This document shows positions 33,020-44,901 of a stretch of 64,000 bases of DNA, one piece after another. How positions within the stretch are numbered: position 1 is the stretch's first letter; the number at the start of each line of letters is the position of its first letter. The stretch spans positions 2,094,001 through 2,158,000 of the forward strand of contig OY744520.1 of NCBI GenBank assembly GCA_963556195.1, in the 5' to 3' direction. This DNA is from Sepiola atlantica (Eukaryota; Mollusca; Cephalopoda; Sepiida; Sepiolidae). The position numbers and the translations under genes are program-made. Below the pieces are notes generated by a model, which saw only the letters and a program-made list of their open reading frames with translations, searched no databases and was not told where the DNA came from.

Positions 33020-33284
33020 AATAAATTTTTCGTGGTACAAAATTTGATAACGGCGAGGAATACGGACGTTTGGGACATTTTTTTGAGGGTCGAATGAGAT
33101 TAAACAAATATAAAAAAACGAGAGAAAACGATTAAAAAGAAATTAATTAATGTACTGAACCGGTTTTCGTCCACACTCATCAGAGTAAAACGTGGAAATG
33201 ATTGAATACGACTAAAACCTAAAAATAATTTGTAATGAACACTAGTGACAAGTTTAGGAGGAAAAAAAAATATGGGGAGGAGAG
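33017..33284 (-). repeat. PLE 3' tail (minus strand)
   Basis: On the minus strand, the block TTTTACTCTGATGAGTGTGG then ACGAAAACCGG (about 33157-33192) is a PLE-type tail. It is followed by A/T-rich sequence to the (TA)n tract. Confidence 0.55.
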
Positions 33285-34035
33285 TCATAAGTTGATCACA
33301 TTAAGTCCTAAAAGCCATTCCTTTTGCTTACAAAGGGAAGGTTTGATTGACTTTATATATATGGCTTCCAGGACTTTGAGGTGGAATAGGGAATGCGATC
33401 TACTTATGACAGAAAACCAGTCACTAGTGTACGTCGACGCACATTCGGCGCTATTTATGAGATGGGCAGCAATAGCAGACCCGGATGTATTAACTAAATT
33501 ATTTAAATTATTTAGTCGGCCCTGGCGTATGGCAGGGGGGATGTGTTGTTTGATTCTGGATTCAAACCTTTGCACTGTTCTTCCCACGTATACGGCATCG
33601 CACCGACATTTAAAAAGATAAATAATATTACTAATATGTTGGGGTGGGAGAACATCTTTATGAATAGATTTGAGCAAAGGTCGAGCAGAAAAAACAATTC
33701 TAGGATTAGATGCCTGGTAACACCGACGCACAGCTACAGAAATTTGATTGGCAAATTTTATGCTAATATTACCCAACCAAGGTAATCTGAGGTACGCCGG
33801 GCATTTTGGAGGACCAACAAGTTTAGGCTTGTTAAAATGAGCGATCTTAGTAACGATATTGGAATTAACAATATCGAGAGGGTACCCATTTTCAACGAGC
33901 ACCTCTTTGATAAATTCAATCTCCGAATCAATCAGGGATTCAGAGCAAATCTTTAAAGCACGATGAACCAAACATTTAATAAGATTTTTTTTTTTTGTAT
34001 GGGGCAAAAAGAGTGCCAGTGACAATATAAACCAA
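33285..34035 (-). pseudogene. Penelope-like element: RT thumb and GIY-YIG, frame intact
   Basis: On the minus strand, one uninterrupted frame of about 245 codons runs from near 34030 to 33285. It reads LVHRALKICSES, then ENGYPLDIV, PAYLRLPWLGNIS and RIVFSARPLL. The nuclease starts SNIIYLFKCRCDAVYVGRT with RIKQHIPPA, then SAIAAHLINSAEC (Glu replaced by Ala), and ends LKVLEAIYIKSIKPSLCKQ. The RT catalytic palm is absent, so the copy is 5'-truncated at 34035. The frame is clean, which indicates a recent insertion, but the nuclease lacks the usual acidic residue. The upstream codons to 34094 come from (TA)n sequence and are not part of the element. Confidence 0.85.
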
Positions 34036-34095
34036 TATATATATATATATAAATGTGTTACTATATATATATATATAAATGTGTTACTAGGCAAT
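34031..34095. repeat. (TA)n with duplicated AAATGTGTTACTA
   Basis: Two short TA tracts, each followed by AAATGTGTTACTA, form a tandem duplication of about 33 bp. Confidence 0.8.
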
Positions 34096-34849
34096 AGATG
34101 ATGTATTTCTCCAAGTATAGAAAACGAAAAATAAAATTAACCTCACAGAACACATAAAATCATATAAATTATAGATGTTAATATGATTTTAATGTCTTGG
34201 ACAATCCTCCGTCTTTTATCAAAAATGCATTTCTTTTATAATAATTCGTTGAATATAAAAACTATTATACAAAGCTGAAAATGTTCAACTTTTAACAACG
34301 TTCTTTTCAAATTTTCTTGGCCGATATTTTCGTTCTTATATGCATATATGTCAACGCCGCATGCAATTTTACGTTTGCACCGAAAGAGTATTTATCATTT
34401 TCGCTCTTAATATCTAATTTTCAACATGTGCGCGCCTTTTATATTCTTATTACTACTAAGTAAAATCGATTCTTTCAATACACAAGTAGCTTTGTAAAAA
34501 CAGGTTCTTCTCAATCGGTAAAAGACTTATACATCTTTATAAACGCATGCTAGATTTTATAACTGATGTATGTGTGTTCGGTTTAAATATCCATTTTGAC
34601 TTTACATCTAAAGTATATGAATATATTTATATATTTGTATGTGCCGCATTCAAACCTAAACTTGTTAACTGTGAATTATGGAACACAGCTGTTAGGCTTA
34701 GGGTGAGTAATGAATTCTGTGCATATAACTGTATAAACATATACACATAATAAACATATGATATCGATAGTGATACGTATGTTGAAAAACATTGTGTGAG
34801 ATAATCACTCGAACTCAGTAAAAGGGCTATATTTATTTCTTATTGCTTA
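34096..34849. other. No feature recognised
   Basis: AT-rich sequence. A 67-codon open frame at 34547-34750 (+) has no motif. Confidence 0.5.
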
Positions 34850-35119
34850 CTAATGTGTATCTTCGTTATTCTGGGCTCGACTAAAGTAAAGCGTGGTCGT
34901 AGAATTTTCCATGTCCGATCCGTCTGGCGTCAGTAAAGATAATACTACTTTATTTTTCGTTCGCTTCTTTTTCCGGCATGCGAACGTGTAATCGTATTTT
35001 TGTATCCGTTCGTGTTTTTTGCTACCTTTGAGCATTCTTTTTAACGTCAACAACAGATTAGTATTCATTTCGTACTTACACCAATCCGGTTCAAGGCCGT
35101 CAATTTCGAGTGCTTTCAT
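34850..35119 (-). CDS. Hypothetical ORF, 89 codons, unknown function
   Basis: An ATG-initiated frame runs from 35119 to a stop at 34850, with an in-frame stop a few codons upstream of the ATG. The composition is balanced and charged, unlike the surrounding low-complexity frames: an acidic start (MKALEIDGLEPDWCKYEMN), a Lys/Arg-rich middle (ACRKKKRTKNK) and a Ser/Thr/Asn-rich end. I do not recognise a domain, signal peptide or membrane segment. It could be a terminal exon of a host gene, an old transposon piece or chance. No promoter or splice sites were established. Confidence 0.25.
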   Translation of the reverse strand: MKALEIDGLEPDWCKYEMNTNLLLTLKRMLKGSKKHERIQKYDYTFACRKKKRTKNKVVLSLLTPDGSDMENSTTTLYFSRAQNNEDTH

Positions 35120-36918
35120 CGAAACATTTATTTAATAACACGTGTGGCATGGCCATTGTAATAATATGTTTACAAAAATAAACTGGAAATCCAGAGAAAG
35201 AAGGCTTCAAACTGTTTTATATATCCACACCTAAAGTATTCATTCTTTTATAGCAAAGAATTTCGGTAGAAAATTTTATTGAAAGAATTTATGATTCCTG
35301 GATGTACGATATTGAATATTCTAATACTGACTCTCGTAAGTCTAAGAGACTATGAAAGGATTAATAAAATTTTAAACTAAAATAATAAAATCTCTTTTAT
35401 TATATTCATTTATTTTTATTGATTTTATCAATTTAATCTTTATGTTTTATATCAGGCAATAAGGTAACTGTCCATACGTTTAAATCAGCAGACAACGCCC
35501 ACAGAAAGACATTATTTTATTTGTCTTCCCTCGACACCAGCATTGAAAGCAATTGATCTGAAACGGACATAACAAACTTTAGTATTGTTTATTTGAAAAC
35601 ATCAAAAGGACATTAAAATGGCCCAAATAACCTAAGCCCATAATTGGTATTCGGTTTTATTTTTGACGCACTCTTTCGAACGAAAATAACATATTGGAAA
35701 ATTATTCATAAATCGACGCAAGCCTGAATTTATCGGGGAGGTCCGACTAATTCTTTTGATTAATAAACACATATGGGAATTCTTTGTAATATATTTAAAT
35801 ATGTCTACAGAGACGAAACTATCAATAAAACTTTTTTATTTCGTGTAAATCCAGCATTTTAATTTAACGTTCAGCGAATTACGCGAACAAGTTTTTAACG
35901 AGGATTGATATTTTCTACAAAGAAAAACCGTGTCACACGATTCAAATATAAGACGTTTCGATCAGTCTATAAACAGGTCTTCGTCAAGCGCTATTCATAA
36001 TTTATAATACTGTAACGGTTGCAAATAACATTGACACAATTTTGTGTTTATTCATCTTATACAGGAAAGGATGCTATATTCTGAATAACAATTGTTAGGG
36101 TGAAATACTACAGAGTGTTCGAACTGTTTGGAGTTTGGATCGGCTAAAACCTAAAAGGAGAGCAAGACGTTTTTTTCTCACTAATTTTATAGTTTAACAT
36201 TTTAAACATGTACTGCTAGTTTCGATTTTTGTTCACGGATTACAAATATTAAACATTCATAAATGGATAGGTGCGTTTCTCCTTCAAATTAATGTCCTCT
36301 CCCTATGGTTCAATCTTATTTATGTCCTTTTCTTAACAGTTCATTGGAGAATATTCTATGGAAATACTTGTGAAGCAAACACATGCATGTAATACTGTAA
36401 CGATGCGCTCTGGAGCTTGGCTTAACCTATTAGCCTAAACCTGCCATTTCAAATTGTAGATGCTGGCAAAACGACAATACACTTATCTAGAAAAATGACC
36501 TCCTCATTGTGTAACCGTAAGACAATTAGAAAGTTTGCCGTGACTTGTCTGTCTTCGAACGTTTAGTAACTAACTTAGTCTCATTCGCGGAATGTCAAAA
36601 AAGAAAGACTAAAAGAGTAATTCTTATTAGATTTATTTGTCTGTGACTTCAGTAAAGAAGTTATAATCGCTAGGAAAACTGTCTCCTTCTTGGACAGTCA
36701 TTGAGTAGTGTGAAAGTAAAATATAATATCCTCTCACTACTCGACGTTTACATTTTTCAGATTTGTACTCTCATCTCTTTCAGAAGATCTGCCTGTCAAT
36801 ACGTCAGAATTGAAATATAATTTACATTACTGAATGTGCAGATAACAGAAAAAACATGATTTTAGATGTCTCAAAGAATATATATATATATAACATATAT
36901 ATATATAATATATATATA

Positions 36919-36973
<55 letters not shown>

Positions 36974-38550
36974 CATTTTACTTCAGCGTAAAGTCTCAGA
37001 AATAAAGGGGCGCTTTCCTGATCTCTCTATGAGATACATATATATTCGAATCTCTCATTAAAGTTCTTTCCTACCGGTCAAACGTTGAGTTGGTAAAGAA
37101 GTGAAGAACATTAATTCTTTTCGTATCAATTGCCCAGTTAGCAATCTAATAGTATATCTTTTAGTTGTCTCATGGCCTTACTGCATTTAAGGACAATAAT
37201 TCATCTGGTCTAGTGGTGTATCTAGTTAACTGATGTTTATTGAGATAATCTTACTTGATGTAGGTGCACAATTCTTTGTGTGTATGGCCGCGTGGAAGGG
37301 GATTTTATTTGAGCTTTGAATACAATGTTATTTTAAATATTTGGTCAGCGTTTATTTGTAGAATAAGTATCCTCGTGCCAGGTTTTCTTGATAAATCCCT
37401 GTGCAGAGAGAGCCTAGACACTCGCGGACAGTGTTTAGTAGGTATTTATATTCAATTCATATAAATATGTCAGTGTGTGTCCTAAAACCAGTAAAACTTG
37501 CAATACTAAAAGCCAGCTTCATTTTGTATAAAATAGAGGGTTTAAATCAGAAGGGGATCAGTCTATAAGATCGTATATAAGGGAAGGGATTCGACCGTTA
37601 TTATTTTCTATATCATTGCACTGATTAAAATTAGGAATATTCAACTATGACGATAATTAATCAATGCATGCTGGTAGGAAAGTGTTGAAATAGTTATAAA
37701 CAAGTACAAAACTAAGTAAAAACTCTAAGTAGATAAATTAAAATTAAAAAAGAAAAATAGAAAAAAAATAAACAAACAGAAAACATAAATCTAAATGAAT
37801 AAATCAAATATAAAATAAATAAATAACAAAGGTTTATTTTGTAGTTAAATAATAATTATCCGATATTAGTTTCCAGATAATAAAAAAGACTAACATACTA
37901 GGGATAATAATATGAACAACTATAATGAGATAATTGTTAAGAGAATGTATTAGGTGAATAAATATATTAGGTTAATATAATACACACATACACCTATAGA
38001 TACATGAATAAAGAACCCCAACTATATGCAACTAGTGGAAATTAAAATTGAACCATATATCTATATGTACACACAGTTTTCACTATCGAATAACATTTTT
38101 ACAAGGATATTTCTCATACAAATTAGATCGATAGGGTTTTCAGATGATGTTTCTACAATATGCAAAATTTATTTTGTTGTGGCTAATTGAGGTTCTAGAG
38201 CATTATACTTTTAAGTCTAATGACGTTTATATATTAGAATATTTTTGTTATTTTACGATCTTTTTTTCTTAGCTAAAATGTACCAATAAAACATTATTAT
38301 GTTATATTTATCTTATTCGTAAGAAACAAATAAATCTGAGTAAAACATTTAAAAATCATAAATTCGAAGGAACTGATACACACTGTAAGTTTGTTTGTAA
38401 ATAGAGTACACTGGAAAGATGCACTTTAGAAATGAATCATTAATGAGCGAAACTTGAAACCATCTGTGACTCATTAAAAGTCATATGCATAGAATACTAT
38501 GGAATCAGAACACACCTGAGTCCACCTCACAATAGCACATTATATGCATT
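35120..38550. other. No gene recognised; long (TA)n tract and one PLE-like tail
   Basis: AT-rich DNA. A GTTTCGATCAGTCT...GTCTTCGTCAAG segment at 35955-35995 resembles the end motif of minus-strand PLE tails. A complex (TA)n tract lies at 36877-36971. A-rich DNA occupies about 37735-37830. A 66-codon frame at 37264-37464 (+) has no motif. Confidence 0.45.
36877..36971. repeat. (TA)n microsatellite with interruptions
   Basis: TA repeats with AACATATATA and TAATATA interruptions, ending in a long pure tract. Confidence 0.95.
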
Positions 38551-38769
38551 TAAACACGACTTCATCAACAGATTCAGAAACATTAAAGTAAAGAAATCAA
38601 AAAAAGATAGACACACCCTAAAATTAACAAAATCAATAGGATGTTTAAAAAAAAAAAAAACGTCCGAAAAATTATAGTACGCACTGAGAAAACCATGAGC
38701 ACTTATAGTCAAAACAGTCAATCATACCATTATATAAAAAAGTATTACATAAGAACTAGAGAATATCAA

Positions 38770-39950
38770 TTGTGAACGAACTCAATAGTATAAACATATC
38801 AGATAAAAATATTTTCAACCATAAATATAAATAGGAACACAGAAATATACACGCCTAAAACGCCAAGATTTACACTAAAGGACCATAAACCATATTTCAA
38901 TAAAACACAAGCATAAGGCTTATCACACCGTGTGATTTTGATATAGTTGTACTCAGCAGAAAATACTAACTATGATATCATGAAAAATGTGGGTTAAAAC
39001 AAACCATAGATTATGGATATCTTCCAACAACATCTTTGACTGGTATGCGTGTATAACGGGAAACAACCTTAGATTTAGAATGTTTAATATGAAGTCATAC
39101 TACAAATCAATCTCTCCAGCCTTGCTGAAAAAAGCGTTAGTGATGGTAACTAGAATTACTTATTTAATGAAGTTAGAGTTTTATATAATATGATTTGGAG
39201 GGAAGTTATGGACAGGAAGTAGAGATACATTCATGTTGACATTCATATAAGATCGGTCGATCACAACAGGTAACGAATCTTGTAAGCTTTTATATTCTTG
39301 AAAATTAAATATCTAGACTAGCCGGTGGACTATATAGAGATGACACTTTATTTGTAATTATATGTAACGACACAATTCTGAAATGAAACACAACAAAAAA
39401 GCATTACACTAAGTCTTTATAAAATTAGAATTAACATAACAATAGATATTAATAATAAAATAGTAAACTTTCTTGACTTAAAGAATAGCTTTTTAAACTA
39501 TGTTATTAAGCCAACCACACGTTATATGATATTAACAAAAGTCAACTCTCTCGCAATCTGTGAAAAAGCATTAATTCTAATCATCTCAAAAGGAGTATTC
39601 AAAGTTTGATCCAATGAGCAAGTATACCTAAACAATAAACAATATTATGATAATGCTCGGGAGACGTCGGTAATGATGGGACGGTCAACTTCGTTATAAT
39701 CCCAGAGAAGACAATATAGTAAACGTCAATAATAATGTATTCCCACCACCGCAATGCACTCTAAACGCCCTATAGATTGGTCGCTTGATAGAAAACTTTT
39801 GATTCTGAAGTTAATATACACATGTAAAGTTAAAACCACAAACAATTCAACAGTATAGATGATCAAATAAAATAAAATGAAAGCTTGATATAATAACCAC
39901 ATGTCTTCCTTTTGACATATATAACGATAATCAACAGCATTAGATAACAT
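38770..39950 (+). pseudogene. Decayed PLE-like reverse transcriptase
   Basis: Reading across many stops, blocks appear in RT order. YTPKTPRFTLKDHKPYFN at about 38845-38900 is the K-D-H-K-P-N/Y fingers motif. MKSYYKSISPALLKKAL at about 39085-39140 corresponds to the F-Y-P-S-I-S motif A region, with its first Asp lost. NNKIVNFLDL lies at about 39455-39482. Then comes a Glu-rich segment with YLNNKQYYDNA near 39630-39660. This is a different RT subgroup from the C-x-C GIY-YIG copies. No nuclease domain is recognisable downstream. Confidence 0.5.
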
Positions 39951-40489
39951 TATCAGGGAACATAGTATTAGTTGAAATTATCAGTTGTAGCAGGAGCATA
40001 GACATTTAAACTTAGTAAAATCTCTTTGTCTCATAACTTGAAAAAGAAAAATTGATAAATAGGAAATCGGAAGTCATTCAAAATTGCCTGCAGATACATA
40101 CATTCATTTATGCAAAATTTGAGCCATCATAGACTTTAGCACGATGGGTTTAGTGACGCACACAACTGTAAAACTCGCCTTTATACAACATTTCGCATTA
40201 CAATTAAGAACGCGGTTCAAGAAAATAGTTATCACAGACTTAAAACGTATAGAATATTGATTTCAACGATATAAACATGAATACGATGTGAGCTAAACTC
40301 AATTAAAATGTAAGTTTACATAAGGAGTAAAAAATGAATAAAATTCATATTGAAAACTTATTAGGAACAAAGTAGGGATATGAAAATAAACAAAAATGAT
40401 GTTCATTGCAGAAAAATAAAACAGTTGTCTGTCACGGATAAGTTTTAAATTACATATGTATTGTTCTGCTTCATATGCTGAAGTTTTTA
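39951..40489. other. No feature recognised
   Basis: AT-rich DNA following the RT remnant. A possible remaining 3' part of that element cannot be shown. Confidence 0.4.
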
Positions 40490-40990
40490 ATAGAATTTGT
40501 TAAATAGAGTTTGTTTTTTCTGTCAGATTTTTCTTTGAAATCACATGTTCCTCGGTCTGTCACACTTCAGTTTGAAACAACATTTTGTTTGTCTGTCACA
40601 CCGTTATTTCTTCAATAGCTTTCGTCTGTTTATTACGTTTAAGTTTAGAATAGCTTTTTCTTTGTTTGTAATGCTTGAGCTTTACATAGTTTTTTGGTCT
40701 TTCAGATTTCAATTTGAAATTTTATATTCGTCGATCTGCCAGGTTTGAAATTACATTTTAGTTAACAGTCTCATCGTTATGTCTGACATCGCATTTTCGA
40801 TCGTTTCAATGTTCGTCCCTCCGTCACATTCAATTTACAAATAACGCTTTTGTCTGCTTGTTACACTGTTTTGTGTTCAGCTTAAGTTTGAAATAGCATT
40901 TCAATTTGACGTTAGAATGTTCGTCGATTAGTCACGTTTAAGTTACACATAACGTTTGATCTTTAAATGCGCATATTTAATAGACGCAAC
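40490..40990. repeat. Degenerate tandem repeat, unit about 45-60 bp
   Basis: The pattern [TC]GTCTGTCAC, then TT(T)AAGTTTGAAAT, then AACATTTTGTTTGT recurs at irregular spacing with heavy divergence. Open frames through it (40545-40748 +) are Phe/Leu/Ser-rich and not coding. Confidence 0.5.
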
Positions 40991-41470
40991 TTCAGAATGT
41001 CGGTCGGTGTTTCATAGAGCTTTTATTTGTATCTGAAATCAGAATTGCAGCCAAGACAAAGTATACTTAATGTGAAAGTATTTTAACTGAATCGAGTACA
41101 TTCTGAACTAAGTTCTTTAAATGATTTTAATTCAGAAAGTGATACCGACATTTGCAATATCAGAAACGACGTCTTATGCATAGCACACTTCTTACTTGTC
41201 TGATAGAGATATCATCTGTCACTTAGGATATGGTTCACGTAAATACGACTTACATTTCAGCGAACACAGAGATAGACATCGCGGGAAAGAGAGAGATAGG
41301 GAGAGAGATGGACGAGAGTAGAATTGCCATACTTTATTTTTACATGCAACCTAGAAGTCTGTTCTGATTTGTAGCAGACATAGTATTAGTAAAGACATAA
41401 TTCCAAATCACTGGTTTCCATCAGTAGCAATGCTTTTCAAACCAACTTTTGTTTCTGGAAACGATATTAA
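40991..41470. other. No feature recognised
   Basis: Mixed AT-rich DNA with a short GAGAGA run near 41290-41315. Confidence 0.5.
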
Positions 41471-41473
41471 ATG

Positions 41474-41650
41474 CATCTTTGACATTTTGGCTAGGATCAA
41501 AGTGTAGCACGTGTTCTAATACTACACAGCATTTTTTCTGGTCTCGCACAGTCAAAGAGAACTTTTCCAGGCAATGTATATTTTATGTCCCAATCGAGAG
41601 TGCTCCGTTTGAGGGTTGAATTTTTTTTTCATATTTAAAACCGGCATTGT
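41474..41650 (+). mobile_element. Second U2 snRNA-like SINE head, different body
   Basis: The block TTTTGGCTAGGATCAAAGTG then TAGCACGTGTTCTAATACTAC (41486-41526) follows the 5' region of U2 snRNA with a few changes. The sequence that follows does not match the body of the SINE at 11259. It is therefore either a very diverged copy, a second U2-headed family or a truncated U2 pseudogene. The end is not defined. Confidence 0.5.
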
Positions 41651-43459
41651 GTCTAACCTTGCCCTCGTTGGCAACTAATAAAAGACACTACAAGTCTTCA
41701 GACATCCTTGGGCAAGGGGATCACCTCACATTCATCATTCCTAATCGTATCACTTCAATATCAATCTTTCCGAGCCCTTTCTACCATTTTTATATTTTAC
41801 CTACCCTGACTACCATCCATATCAAATACTTAATCTTCTTCTACCTTACTTGCTCCTGCATATGACCTTAAAGTAGAACTAGTTGTGCCCACTATTTTGG
41901 AGATTTATACTCTTGTTTTAATTAACATCATTACTACATCTACTCTGTCAGGAGTCGGAGTACTTGTTGGGACCAAGTAGAATCTGCTTTGGTATAGCAT
42001 TAATCTACTTCCACTAGTCAGACTCTAAAATGAAAAACTTTTGGCAGTATAGAATCATCATTTGCTTCCATTATTACAAGCTCCACTCTTATGTAGGATG
42101 GTATTAATTTTCGGGCTCTTATTAATGGGGTAGACGGAATGTATTTGCAGATATTAGTTACTTGAAGTATAAACACTTTTACGAAAGCTACTTAAATCAG
42201 GTGTAAATCACCCCAGTAGGGTTGATATGCCATAAATTAAAACACGCATGCAAAACTTTCTTACTGCATCACAAAGAACAATTGTCGAAGCAAAAAAGCT
42301 CATATTTCAAAAGTAAAATACCTAAAAATAAATAGAATCCTATTTTTAAATATGAAATTAATTTTCAAAAGATATTACACAATAAGGGACAAGTGTGAGG
42401 TGACCGTGGTGAAAGAAATACAGTTTCGTTGCTCACTTTCACAATAGATGTTGCCAACCTTTACGTGGTCCTTCTTGTGAGAAAATGATACTAGACAGAA
42501 TTACAGAAATCCAATGCCAATAACAGAATCGAGCTGATCCGCACAGACGGATATACATGTCTTAAAGAATAAAGTATACATAAGTTTTCTTCCCAAGGCG
42601 ATCACTACTTCTATTGCTCCCCAAGTTCGCCATAAAGAATCCTTAATTCGAAAATATGCAGCTGAAGATGTTGGGTTGTAATATTAACCTAAATGTTGTG
42701 CATGTAACAACGAATATAAAAATACTAGTCTGAATAATAGGGATTATACACATTTTCTAAAGTACTTTTGTTACATTACCCACTTCCGTTTTAGATGGGG
42801 ACAATGTCTAATGTCTCACATGTCACAAACAATTAAAATACATGAACGTTTATAACATATTTTGTCGGTTGTCTGTTTTTGCACGTTCGCTCTTGTCAGG
42901 CTGATGACGTCGCCTGCAAACAATTTCGTTCATATCGCATGGACGAAGTAGATACAACGGTTGAAGACAGGAAGAGGTTTTTCGTCTGTAATCGTCTGTT
43001 TTCAATCATTAACCAGTGGTGCTGGGAAAAGGTAGACAGAAAGAGGTCGATACTTACAGCCTAAACATATTTTATTAGGACTTTTCTAAAGGCGCGTGTT
43101 TATCCATCGAGGCTTCTAATCGAACTGAAGAACATCTCCCTAACTCTTTCATGTTTGAGTCATATGACGTCAAGTCCGTCTCTCTCACACATGAGGTCAG
43201 ACTGACGTTCCTATTCTCAACTAACAATAATATACTCGCCTAATATTTAACACTTTAAAGCCTACTATTTTAAAACATTATTACACAGAATGGATGTATG
43301 AAGTAAATAGGACACACATCCAGCTGCTCATGCATAAATTGATTATGTTTGAAGATCTTTCTGAGATGCTGTATCGCTATCGGTTACATTGCGTACATGT
43401 TTCCCATTGTTGACCTAATTTAAGTGGTTACATGAATCATTTTCAACCTATATATTATG
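41651..43459. other. No feature recognised
   Basis: About 1.8 kb of mixed-composition DNA. Short open frames (41647-41865 and 42879-43064, +) have no recognisable motif. Confidence 0.45.
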
Positions 43460-44000
43460 AGGCCTTCCTCATGTGTCTGTTGTTGTTGCCAGAAGAATTC
43501 TACGAATTACCAACTGACAGAACTCCTAAATCTTCGTTATTTCTATGGACGTTGCTTGACTGAGATCCAATCTTTCGTTCCTGTTTGTAAGACATTCACA
43601 GCAAACACTTATTTTCTTTCACAACTGCAAACAACATGTCTTTGTCCCTCCATGTGTATAGCTTAAGGCAGCATTTCCATCGACAAAGCTTTGTTGCAAG
43701 GCATTCCCACATGTAGAACATATTACTGCCGAACTGCTTCCCTGTTTATCGAATCCGATGTCAATAAACACTTGACCTCATTCGTCCCAATAGTAATAAA
43801 ATGCAGTTTATACTATTTATCAATATTTTACTGCCATAGTGTTCCACATCTTTCGGATGACAATAATCCCCGTGTCATTGACAATTACCTCTGCTTTATT
43901 AACAATTATCCTCGAGTAGCTCTTAACCTTGATAACCTTAAATACTTCAATGGAACGAAAATAAATTCTACCCTGACACTTATTTGAAAAACAGCTTACA
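43460..44000 (+). mobile_element. LINE family B, C-terminal fragment and 3' end
   Basis: Frames read RCLTEIQSFVPVCKTFTANT, then, after a shift, MWNILPRNCFPVYRI-like and ESDVNKHLTSFVP. This is the same C-terminal order as at 22570-22970, and the similarity extends into the following ATAAAACGCAGTT/ATAAAATGCAGTT and CTTTCGG blocks. One Trp codon has become a stop or Arg. The final 98-codon open frame (43691-43987) is the shifted continuation. Confidence 0.6.
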
Positions 44001-44401
44001 CGACTGAAGTGCTGGGTTAATCGAATTTAAAAGAAATCTTGAGAGTTTGCGTTCTCATTGTGAGATGTAAATATGGTGGAAATTTACTCACAATTTCTGA
44101 ATATGTAGAATTTGATATGATTTGCGAATAGTGTCTTTTCATTTAAATAGAGTTCACTTTTTTTCTACTCTTTGGATTATTCAGACCACTATTCAAAACT
44201 TGTCGACCGATCTAATCTACAACAGTTCTTCAGGTGCATCTTTTCGAATTCAAGAACCTTTTTATCGAACACCAACACTTTTCAATTGAACTCTGAAACT
44301 TCAAACTGAACCCTATATGTAATCCATTAATGAATTATTAGATCCAATCCTTACTACAGCTGCTAATAACACAGACTAACATAAAACTAACACTTCTACC
44401 T
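44001..44401. other. No feature recognised
   Basis: AT-rich DNA between LINE and MITE; nothing recognised. Confidence 0.5.
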
Positions 44402-44434
44402 ATAATACATACATACATACATACATACATACAT
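44402..44434. repeat. (ACAT)n microsatellite
   Basis: About eight tandem ACAT units. Confidence 0.95.
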
Positions 44435-44516
44435 AATAGATCTCACATATCTTGTTTTAAAATAACGTAAATATACTATAAACTATATACTGTAAATCTA
44501 ATCTATATTATATTCC

Positions 44517-44901
44517 ATGATAAATGCCAGTATACTGAAATAATATGCCCTTAATAGGGTTAAGGTGACAATTCATATACACTGAATGTACAAAAGTAAG
44601 GAAATTCCCAAATTTTTACACTTTTATTGTCATTAAAGGTATGCGAGCCCAACAGGGCTATGTATGTTACTGGTAGGAATTTCTCTTCAGCACACCTCAC
44701 ACACTTCATCCACTCATGCATAGAGATTTATACTGTAGTGATGTGATAATGAAATGGCTTGGTTGATATGTAGTCATACCCTTAATGACAATAAAAGTGT
44801 AAAAATTTCGAAATTTCCTTGCTTTTGTACATTTAGTGTATATGAATTTTCATCTTAACCCTATTAAGGGCACATGATTTCAGTATACTGGCATTTATCA
44901 T
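44517..44901. mobile_element. 385-bp palindromic MITE with ~127-bp inverted repeats
   Basis: Left arm 44517-44643 (from ATGATAAATGCCAGTATACT through ATTGTCATTAAAGGTATG) is repeated inverted at about 44776-44901 with few differences. The central ~130 bp is unrelated. There is no coding capacity. Long arms and CAGTATACTG near the ends suggest a Tc1/mariner-type non-autonomous element, but the superfamily is uncertain. Confidence 0.8.
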
